DNA from: Pseudomonadota bacterium
GTDB taxonomy: Bacteria > Pseudomonadota > Gammaproteobacteria > Steroidobacterales > Steroidobacteraceae
Assembly: GCA_021792815.1 (NCBI GenBank)
Contig: JAJYTX010000217.1
Span: forward strand, 1 to 5,737
DNA length: 5,737 bases
Reading direction: 5' to 3'
Below the pieces are notes generated by a model. That model made no database searches. It saw only the letters and a program-made list of their open reading frames with translations, and was not told the origin of the DNA. Made by a program: the position numbers and the translations under genes. Shown here in pieces: positions 1-4,687 of this stretch. Positions within the stretch are counted from its first letter, which is position 1, and each line of letters starts with the position of its first letter.

Positions 1-185
1 CCGCCGTGCACCGAGTCTTTCCAGACCGCGCCGCCGGCTTCGAACACCACGGTGCGCCCGTGGATGCTCGGGAAGCGGATCAGCGCCTGCAGCGGACCGG
101 GGGCGGGCTCGGCCCGGGCGGCGCGCAGCGGCAGAACGAGCGAGAGCGCGGCGCCGATCGCGCCGGCGAGGGTCTTTAACGTCAT
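1..185 (-). CDS. Secreted tricorn-like / PD40 beta-propeller protein, N-terminal part only
   Basis: The gene reads leftward from ATG at 185 and runs off the window start, so only 61 codons are visible. A Shine-Dalgarno GAGGAA (192-197, minus strand) sits 6 nt before the ATG. Residues 1-25 are a clear Sec signal peptide: MTLK start, an Ala/Leu core and a likely cut after ARA (25/26). The mature start, with LIRFPSIHG, then TVVF, then GGAVW, matches the first blade of tricorn-type propellers, where a pattern like 'lRfPtihgdtIVF..gGdLW' is typical. Proteins opening this way are usually S41-family tricorn-like peptidases, sometimes amidohydrolases with PD40 repeats. The catalytic part lies outside the window, so the enzyme class is inferred. 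It is divergent from ggt, hinting at a shared theme of peptide breakdown in the envelope. The signal peptide and frame are well supported; the family is moderately supported. Confidence 0.7.
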   Translation of the reverse strand, partial: MTLKTLAGAIGAALSLVLPLRAARAEPAPGPLQALIRFPSIHGRTVVFEAGGAVWKDSVHG

Positions 186-201
186 CGGGCATTCCTCGGC
201 A

Positions 202-243
202 GCGGTCCCGCGAGAGGGGCCGGGATCCCCGGCAGGGGACCGC
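202..243. repeat. Two-tier inverted repeat in the leader of the tricorn-like gene
   Basis: An 8-bp outer arm GCGGTCCC (202-209) pairs perfectly with GGGACCGC (236-243). Inside it, GCCGGG (219-224) pairs perfectly with CCCGGC (228-233) around a 3-nt loop. The two stems are separated by 9 nt on one side and 2 nt on the other. It ends 16 nt before the minus-strand start codon at 185, so if transcription starts beyond it the mRNA leader would fold just upstream of the Shine-Dalgarno site. No T-tract follows in either direction, so it does not look like a terminator. It could be a leader hairpin or a protein-binding dyad. Confidence 0.6.
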
Positions 244-261
244 ATTGACAGGCATTGATTG
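242..261. repeat. Tandem direct repeat GCATTGA with 10-bp period
   Basis: GCATTGACAG (242-251) is followed directly by GCATTGATTG (252-261); 8 of 10 positions match. The period is one helical turn, as in sites where regulator monomers bind side by side. It lies in the divergent promoter region and overlaps a perfect TTGACA (245-250). The function is inferred only from spacing and position. Confidence 0.45.
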
Positions 262-475
262 CTGCGGCGGATTGTGCATCGGCGCGCATGGGGTCGCAAG
301 TCTCGGCGGGCCTGGGCGCGCGGGGCGGGTGGCTCGGTCACGCCGCGCGGCGGCGCGCCCTGTCATGTTGGGTGAGCCGCGCATCGCGATGGCCGCTGTC
401 GCGGCCGGCCGCGGCGCGGCGGCGCATCGCTGGTGCTCTCGGCCCTGATCTGTAACACTCCCGAGCTGCTGATGC

Positions 476-482
476 AGAAGGG
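476..482 (+). promoter_or_regulatory. Ribosome binding site of ggt
   Basis: AGAAGGG lies 8 nt before the ATG at 491. It overlaps the in-frame GTG at 482, which rules that GTG out as a practical start and fixes the start at 491. Confidence 0.75.
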
Positions 483-490
483 TGCACACG

Positions 491-2269
491 ATGCCGAGAC
501 GCAAGACTCATCTGGCTGGGATGGTGATGGCCGTTCTCGTGGCCCTGCCCGTGGCGCAGGCCGGCGGCGTTTCCTCGCGGTCCATCATTCCCGGCCAGGC
601 GCTCGACTCGAGCGCCCCGCCGACCACCGTGGCAGCGCTGGCGAACGCCCGGCCGGTGATCGCGCGCCACGCGATGGTGGTCACCGCGCAGCACCTGGCG
701 AGCGAGGTGGGGCTGCGGATCCTGAAGGAGGGCGGCAACGCGGTCGATGCCGCGGTCGCGGTCGGTTATGCGCTGGCGGTGGTCCACCCGTGCTGCGGCA
801 ACATCGGCGGCGGCGGCTTCATGATGATTCATCTGGCGAGCGGCCGCACGGTGTTTCTCGACTTTCGGGAGAAGGCGCCGCTGAAAGCGACCCCGACGCT
901 GTATCAGAACGCCGCGGGGCAGGTCGTGCCCGGTTTGAGCACCCAGACCTACCTCGCCGTCGGAGTGCCGGGCACGGTGCTGGGGCTGGATACCGCGCTG
1001 CGCCGCTACGGCACCCTGAGCCGGCAGAAGGTGATGGCCCCGGCGATACGCCTGGCGCGCGAGGGCTATGTGCTCGAGCAGGGTGATGTCAACATTCTCG
1101 ATACGCGGGTGCGGGACTTCGCCCGACACGCCAACGTCGCGGCGATTTTCCTGCACCACGGCAAGCCCTACGTCGCCGGCGAGCGGTTGCGCCAGCCACA
1201 GCTGGCACGGACCCTGGAATTGATCGCGCGCGAGGGAAGCCGCGCGTTCTATCGCGGACCGATCGCGCGGGCGATCGTGGCCGCGAGCCGCGCGCATGGC
1301 GGGATTCTCTCGATGAAGGATTTCGCCGATTACACGGTGCAGTGGGCGAAGCCCATCGAGTGCCGCTACCACGGCTATACCGTGCTGTCCGATCCGCCGC
1401 CGAGCTCCGGCGGTGTGACGATCTGCGAGATCCTGCAGATCATCCGGCCCTATCCGTTCTCGAAGTGGGGCTACGGCTCGGTGAACAGCCTGCATTACCT
1501 GATCGAGGCCGAGCGGCGCGCGTTCGCCGACCGCAACACCTATCTCGGCGATCCGGCCTTCGTGCACAACCCGATCACGCGGCTGCTGTCGGCCCGGCAC
1601 GCCGCGCGGCTGCGCGCCAGCATCCGGCCGGATGCCGCCACGCCGTCGGTCGGGATCCGGGGCAGTCTCGGCCCCTACGAGGGCACCGATACGACGGACT
1701 ACTCGATCGTCGACCGGTACGGCAACGCGGTCGGCGTCACGTACACGGCCAATTACCTGTTCGGACTGGGACAGATTGCCGGCGATACGGGCTTTTTCCT
1801 CAACAACGAGATGGACGATTTCACCTCCAAGCCGGGCGTGCCGAACTCCTTCGGCCTGGTGCAGGGCAAGGCCAATCAGATCGAGCCGGGCAAGCGGCCG
1901 TTGAGCTCCATGGCCCCCACCATCGTGCTGCGCGGCAAGCGCCTGTTCATGGTGACCGGCAGTCCGGGCGGCTCGACGATCATTTCCACCACGCTCGAGA
2001 GCTTTCTCAACGTCGTCGATTTCGGGATGAACATGCAGCAGGCGGTGAATGCGCCGCGCGTGCACATGCAGTGGTATCCGGACCTGGTGTTCGCCGAGCC
2101 CGGTCTGATGAGCCCGCAGGTGCAGCGGCGCCTCGAGGCGATGGGCTATCGGTTCAAGATCCTTCAGTCATGGGGAGCGGACGAGGCCATCCTGGTCAAC
2201 CCCAGGACCCACCTGCTCGAGGGCGCCAATGATCGCCGCCGTCCTGCGGGGCTCGCCGCGGGGTACTGA
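491..2269 (+). CDS. ggt: Gamma-glutamyltransferase (glutathione hydrolase), periplasmic
   Basis: This 592-aa proenzyme hydrolyses glutathione and other gamma-glutamyl compounds or transfers the glutamyl group; its length fits the family (about 580). The ATG at 491 is chosen for its Shine-Dalgarno site. Residues 1-24 form a signal peptide (PRRK start, hydrophobic core, cut after AQA), so it acts in the periplasm. It is made as one chain that cuts itself before the catalytic Thr401 (DTTDYS), giving a large subunit and a small one of 192 residues. By alignment from memory with the E. coli enzyme, the substrate residues are present: Arg126 (FREKAP), Asn421, Asp443 (MDDF), Ser472-Ser473 (PLSSM) and Gly493-Gly494 (GSPGGS). 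Glu440 replaces the E. coli Gln430, as in many other GGTs. The lid-loop segment between DDF and PLSSM has the E. coli length. The protein ends in the typical LAAGY. No defect is visible. Its 3' end overlaps an opposing small gene. Confidence 0.97.
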   Translation: MPRRKTHLAGMVMAVLVALPVAQAGGVSSRSIIPGQALDSSAPPTTVAALANARPVIARHAMVVTAQHLASEVGLRILKEGGNAVDAAVAVGYALAVVHPCCGNIGGGGFMMIHLASGRTVFLDFREKAPLKATPTLYQNAAGQVVPGLSTQTYLAVGVPGTVLGLDTALRRYGTLSRQKVMAPAIRLAREGYVLEQGDVNILDTRVRDFARHANVAAIFLHHGKPYVAGERLRQPQLARTLELIAREGSRAFYRGPIARAIVAASRAHGGILSMKDFADYTVQWAKPIECRYHGYTVLSDPPPSSGGVTICEILQIIRPYPFSKWGYGSVNSLHYLIEAERRAFADRNTYLGDPAFVHNPITRLLSARHAARLRASIRPDAATPSVGIRGSLGPYEGTDTTDYSIVDRYGNAVGVTYTANYLFGLGQIAGDTGFFLNNEMDDFTSKPGVPNSFGLVQGKANQIEPGKRPLSSMAPTIVLRGKRLFMVTGSPGGSTIISTTLESFLNVVDFGMNMQQAVNAPRVHMQWYPDLVFAEPGLMSPQVQRRLEAMGYRFKILQSWGADEAILVNPRTHLLEGANDRRRPAGLAAGY

Positions 2270-2561
2270 GCGCCGCCCGGGTGTCGAGGTCGGGGCCGGG
2301 CCGCACGGACCCTGGGGGCCAGGGACGGCTGTCGCCGAACTCGGTCGCGAGCACCGTCCGCAGTTGCTCGAGATCGTAGATCCGCTTGGCGGCTCGGCGC
2401 AGCGCCCGGATATCGGTCCGCTCAGCCGAATACAAGGCGCGGTACCTGAGCTGGGCGGCCCGCAGGGCTTCCAGGGTGGTGCGCCAGCGCACCGCCAGCG
2501 TCTGCTGTGCCGCTGCCGATAAAGCCGCCTGCCAGCGGCTGGGTGTGATCTCAGGGCTCAT
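2196..2561 (-). CDS. Small helical protein of unknown function
   Basis: This is a 121-aa frame that I do not recognise. The start is ATG at 2561, preceded by AGAGGA (2567-2572, minus strand) at 5 nt; an upstream in-frame ATG at 2618 has no comparable site. Codons 1 to about 80 favour G or C in the third position and encode a charged, probably all-helical region rich in Arg, Ala and Leu, with Trp10 and Trp26 and a stretch such as DIRALRRAAKRIYDLEQLR that looks amphipathic. From about residue 81 the sequence becomes Pro/Arg/Gly-rich and is probably disordered. No signal peptide, membrane span or metal-binding motif is visible. The last 74 nt lie antisense to the end of ggt, and the gene is divergent from the MarR-type regulator. 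The good start site and codon pattern argue that it is real; a spurious frame in GC-rich DNA remains possible. Confidence 0.55.
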   Translation of the reverse strand: MSPEITPSRWQAALSAAAQQTLAVRWRTTLEALRAAQLRYRALYSAERTDIRALRRAAKRIYDLEQLRTVLATEFGDSRPWPPGSVRPGPDLDTRAALSTPRRAPQDGGDHWRPRAGGSWG

Positions 2562-2625
2562 GGGTGTCCTCTTTCCAGGAGCCCATGATCGCGCCCCTCT
2601 GTGACAGTCTCGGGTCATTGGCGGC

Positions 2626-2642
2626 CCGGGAAGCCGTCCCGG
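2626..2642. repeat. Short inverted repeat in the intergenic region
   Basis: CCGGGA (2626-2631) and TCCCGG (2637-2642) form a 6-bp stem with a 5-nt loop. It lies between the small minus-strand gene and the MarR gene. No T-tract follows, so it is not a convincing terminator; in such GC-rich DNA it may be chance. Confidence 0.3.
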
Positions 2643-2698
2643 TCTGAGTCAGGCCGTCCACGGGTGGTCCAGGAGCGCTTCCTTCACAATTCTCAACA

Positions 2699-2718
2699 GC
2701 TGCCTGGACAACGGCAGC
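2699..2718. repeat. Inverted repeat around the -35 box of the MarR gene
   Basis: GCTGCC (2699-2704) and GGCAGC (2713-2718) are perfect inverted arms separated by 8 nt. The -35 hexamer at 2705-2710 lies in the spacer, and the right arm overlaps the first 2 bases of the GCCTAGGC palindrome. It may be part of a composite operator or a second regulator site. Confidence 0.4.
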
Positions 2719-2733
2719 CTAGGCAAGTATTAT
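2705..2733 (+). promoter_or_regulatory. Sigma-70-type promoter of the MarR-emrAB operon
   Basis: A -35 box TGGACA (2705-2710, 5 of 6 to consensus) and a -10 box TATTAT (2728-2733, 5 of 6) are separated by exactly 17 bp. This is the best promoter match in the window. Transcription would start near 2740, giving a leader of about 37 nt before the GTG at 2777. The spacer contains the palindrome GCCTAGGC, the classical place for a repressor to block RNA polymerase. Confidence 0.7.
2717..2724. promoter_or_regulatory. Candidate MarR operator, site 1 (GCCTAGGC)
   Basis: A perfect 8-bp palindrome between the -35 and -10 boxes of the regulator's promoter. The same core, with a shared 3' A and an upstream CAA at the same distance, recurs at 3276-3283. 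The CTAG centre is rare in bacterial DNA, and I saw no other copy of CCTAGG in the window. Binding by the adjacent MarR protein is inferred from placement and recurrence. Confidence 0.55.
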
Positions 2734-2776
2734 CTGCGCTACCTCTTACGGGGGATGGGTCCAGAGAGCAACCTTG

Positions 2777-3241
2777 GTGAATATCTACGACGTCGACACC
2801 TATGAGCCGCGTGAGAGCATCGGCTACCTCGCGACCCGGCTAAAGATCGAGCTTCTGGCCGCACTCGAGCGGGGGTTGGCGGCTGAGCCGTACCTGTCCT
2901 CCCTGGGGGTCACCGCCGCGCAATTCATGGTGGTGGTGCGGCTGGTCGGGGCCGGCAACCGGAAGTCGGCATCGGACCTGTGCAAGGAGCTGTCGTACGA
3001 CGCCGGCGCCATGACCCGGATGATCGATCGGCTGGAGAGCAAGGGCCTGGTGCGCCGGGTCCGCTGCATGAAGGATCGGCGCCTGATCTACCTGGAGGTG
3101 ACCGAGGCCGGTCAGGCGGCTTACCCGAAGATGATGCAGGTGTCGGTGGCGGTTCAGAACCGGTTTCTACGCGGCTTCTCTCGGGACGAAGCGCGGCAAT
3201 TGAAGGAATTCCTGGTGCGCATGCTGGACAATGTGGGATGA
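2777..3241 (+). CDS. MarR-family transcriptional regulator of the efflux operon
   Basis: This 154-aa protein is a typical MarR-type dimeric winged-helix regulator, usually a repressor released by small phenolic or drug-like ligands. The DNA-binding part is clear: helices around residues 64-93, with SASDLC at 64-69, the recognition segment GAMTRMIDRLESKGLV at 77-92 and a wing carrying the conserved DRR at 100-102, followed by LEVTEAG. The flanking N- and C-terminal helices would form the dimer. The start is uncertain: GTG at 2777 lies 8 nt after AGAGAG (2763-2768), while a TTG directly before it (2774) would add one residue. Cys69 and Cys97 lie in or near the DNA-binding domain and could allow redox sensing, but that is speculation. 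Its position ahead of emrA and emrB matches emrR in emrRAB, so it most likely represses itself and the pump. I withhold a gene symbol because MarR paralogues are numerous. Confidence 0.93.
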   Translation: MNIYDVDTYEPRESIGYLATRLKIELLAALERGLAAEPYLSSLGVTAAQFMVVVRLVGAGNRKSASDLCKELSYDAGAMTRMIDRLESKGLVRRVRCMKDRRLIYLEVTEAGQAAYPKMMQVSVAVQNRFLRGFSRDEARQLKEFLVRMLDNVG

Positions 3242-3274
3242 GGCGGGACGGAGTCATGTTTTCGGGTCAAAGCC

Positions 3275-3284
3275 TGCCTAGGCA
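3275..3284. promoter_or_regulatory. Candidate MarR operator, site 2 (TGCCTAGGCA)
   Basis: A perfect 10-bp palindrome in the 103-nt gap between the MarR gene and emrA. It shares the core GCCTAGGCA with the site in the MarR promoter, and its symmetry extends with AA/TT pairs at the outer edge (3270-3271 and 3288-3289), making a dyad of about 20 bp. No strong sigma-70 boxes flank it, so it may mark a weak internal promoter or a secondary operator. Confidence 0.5.
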
Positions 3285-3309
3285 TCTTTCGCCACGGCAA
3301 TCAGACAGG

Positions 3310-3321
3310 CGGCTCAAGCCG
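3310..3321. repeat. Near-perfect hairpin in the emrA leader
   Basis: CGGCT (3310-3314) and AGCCG (3317-3321) are inverted arms around CA, giving a 4-bp GC-rich stem with a tetraloop TCAA or slightly more. It ends 9 nt before the emrA Shine-Dalgarno site. It could tune translation or transcript stability; chance is possible. Confidence 0.3.
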
Positions 3322-3330
3322 GTCCTGCCG

Positions 3331-3335
3331 GGGAG
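3331..3335 (+). promoter_or_regulatory. Ribosome binding site of emrA
   Basis: GGGAG lies 9 nt before the ATG at 3345 and directly abuts an in-frame TTG at 3336. The spacing selects the ATG as the start. Confidence 0.6.
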
Positions 3336-3344
3336 TTGCACGTC

Positions 3345-4673
3345 ATGACGAGCAGCACAGCATCGAAATGCGGTTCGCTCTGGAAGACTCCCAGGGCGCG
3401 TTGGCTGACGGTGATCGCCGTGGTCTGTCTCATCGCTGGCGCCGGGTACGGTGTGTACTGGGCGCGGTATGCGCGTTATGTCGAATACACGAACGATGCC
3501 TACGTCAACGGCAACGTGGTGCAGATCACGCCGCGCATCTCCGGCACGGTGGTGGCCATCGATGCCAACAACACACAGTTCGTCGAGGCGGGACAGCCGC
3601 TGGTGCGCCTGGACCCGACCGATGCCAGGGTGGCGTTGCAGCGGAGCGAGGCGCAGCTGGCGAGGACGGTGCGCCAGGTGCGCAATCTCTTTGCGACCAC
3701 CCATGAGCTGCAGGCGAACGTGCAGGTGCGCCGGACGGCTCTCGCCGAGGTGCAGTCCGACTATGCGCGTCGGGCCCATCTGGCGAGCACCGGGGCGATC
3801 TCCCGCGAAGCGCTGCAGCACGCGCACGATGCGGTGAGGGCCGCGCGGGCCGCCCTGTTGGCCGCGCAGCAGCAGCTCGCCGCGGACCGCGCCTGGGTCG
3901 ATGACACGACCGTCGCCGACAACCCGGCGGTGCGGGCCGCGGCCGCGGCCGTGCATGCCGCCTACCTGACTTATGCCCGCACGGTGCTGCCGGCGCCGGT
4001 GTCGGGCTTCGTTGCCAAGCGCAACGTGCAGCTCGGCGAGCAGGTGGCCCCGGGCGCGCCGCTGATGTCGATCGTGCCTCTGAACCAGGTCTGGGTCGAC
4101 GCCAACTTCAAGGAATCGCAGCTCGCTGACGTGCGGGTGGGGCAGCCGGTGAGGCTGGTCTCGGACCTGTATGGCGACGGTGTGGTGTTCCACGGTCACG
4201 TGGTGGGGTTCGGGGCCGGGACCGGAGCGGCGTTCGCGCTCCTGCCGGCGCAGAATGCCACGGGCAACTGGATCAAGATCGTGCAGCGCGTGCCGGTGCG
4301 TATCGCGCTCGATCCGCGGGAGCTCGGTGCGCATCCGCTGGAAATCGGGCTGTCCATGCGGGCGTACGTCGATGTGCGTCATGACCGCGCCCCGAGGCTG
4401 CCTGAGGTGGCGAACGCCGGTCCGGATGACTCCACACGCGTGTTCCGCACGGCGGATGCGCAGGCGGAGCAGGCAGTGCGGCAGATCATCGCCGCCAACG
4501 ACCCGGGCTTCGGTCGCTCGCCGGGGACGCATTCCGAGGACGCGCAGGGGGGCACGGACGCTGCGAGCGGCAGCCGCCCGACGACGCGCGTCGTGTCTGA
4601 CACTGGGGCGGCCGCCGTCGGGCCTCTGGCGTCGATGTCCCGGAGGCTCGCCAAGGCTCGCTGGATGTACTGA
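3345..4673 (+). CDS. emrA: EmrA-type membrane fusion protein (HlyD family) of an efflux pump
   Basis: This 442-aa periplasmic adaptor is anchored in the inner membrane and links an EmrB-type exporter to an outer-membrane channel. In order: a short cytoplasmic N-terminus; one membrane span at about residues 20-39; the family signature TNDAYV (49-54); a first lipoyl half with ISGTV and LVRLDPTDA (about 57-97); a helical hairpin rich in Ala, Gln and Arg (about 98-210); a second lipoyl half with APVSGFV and NVQLGEQV (about 213-246); and a beta-barrel part with VWVDANFKE (249-257) and the conserved GNW...QRVPV (307-318). All family landmarks are present. The usual end, a helix finishing IIAAND, is at 381-386; a further 56 residues rich in Gly, Ser, Thr and Asp follow, longer than E. 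coli EmrA (about 390 aa). It lies 103 nt after the MarR gene and 14 nt before emrB, so the pump genes are very likely cotranscribed. Confidence 0.93.
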   Translation: MTSSTASKCGSLWKTPRARWLTVIAVVCLIAGAGYGVYWARYARYVEYTNDAYVNGNVVQITPRISGTVVAIDANNTQFVEAGQPLVRLDPTDARVALQRSEAQLARTVRQVRNLFATTHELQANVQVRRTALAEVQSDYARRAHLASTGAISREALQHAHDAVRAARAALLAAQQQLAADRAWVDDTTVADNPAVRAAAAAVHAAYLTYARTVLPAPVSGFVAKRNVQLGEQVAPGAPLMSIVPLNQVWVDANFKESQLADVRVGQPVRLVSDLYGDGVVFHGHVVGFGAGTGAAFALLPAQNATGNWIKIVQRVPVRIALDPRELGAHPLEIGLSMRAYVDVRHDRAPRLPEVANAGPDDSTRVFRTADAQAEQAVRQIIAANDPGFGRSPGTHSEDAQGGTDAASGSRPTTRVVSDTGAAAVGPLASMSRRLAKARWMY

Positions 4674-4674
4674 C

Positions 4675-4679
4675 CGGAG
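4675..4679 (+). promoter_or_regulatory. Ribosome binding site of emrB
   Basis: CGGAG in the 14-nt gap after the emrA stop lies 8 nt before the GTG at 4688. This favours that GTG over the later in-frame ATG at 4781, which would leave the first membrane span almost at the N-terminus. Confidence 0.6.
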
Positions 4680-4687
4680 CGCGCATC

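Larger units (their letters stand above)
186..490. other. Divergent intergenic region between the tricorn-like gene and ggt
   Basis: These 305 nt must hold the promoters of both flanking genes. I see no convincing coding frame; the short frames here have no Shine-Dalgarno site or recognisable protein. The left part holds a large inverted repeat (202-243) and a 10-bp-period direct repeat (242-261) in the only AT-richer patch. A perfect TTGACA lies at 245-250 on the plus strand but has no good -10 at 16-18 nt. From about 300 to 440 the sequence is extremely GC-rich, with perfect dyads at 341-352 (CGCCGCGCGGCG) and 400-413 (CGCGGCCGGCCGCG), which may be simple compositional effects. A weak TGTAAC at 451-456 could be a -10 for ggt but lacks a matching -35. 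I cannot place either promoter with confidence. Confidence 0.6.

Noticed and set aside
245..250. Perfect TTGACA as a -35 box for ggt
   Set aside because: No acceptable -10 lies 16-18 bp downstream, and the resulting leader would be over 200 nt.
341..413. GC-only palindromes at 341-352 and 400-413
   Set aside because: The surrounding DNA is nearly all G and C in alternating runs, so such dyads arise readily by composition.
338..2065. Long 575-codon open frame antisense to ggt
   Set aside because: It is Arg/His-rich with no recognisable domain, and it mirrors a gene with intact catalytic motifs. Long antisense frames are expected in very GC-rich genes.
1342..2232. Plus-strand 296-codon frame inside ggt
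   Set aside because: It is an alternative frame over the catalytic small subunit of GGT, Arg/Gly-rich and without domain signs.
2574..2676. 9-bp direct repeat TCCAGGAGC at 2574-2582 and 2668-2676
   Set aside because: It is short, not palindromic, and the first copy overlaps the Shine-Dalgarno region of the small minus-strand gene; I see no way to separate it from chance.
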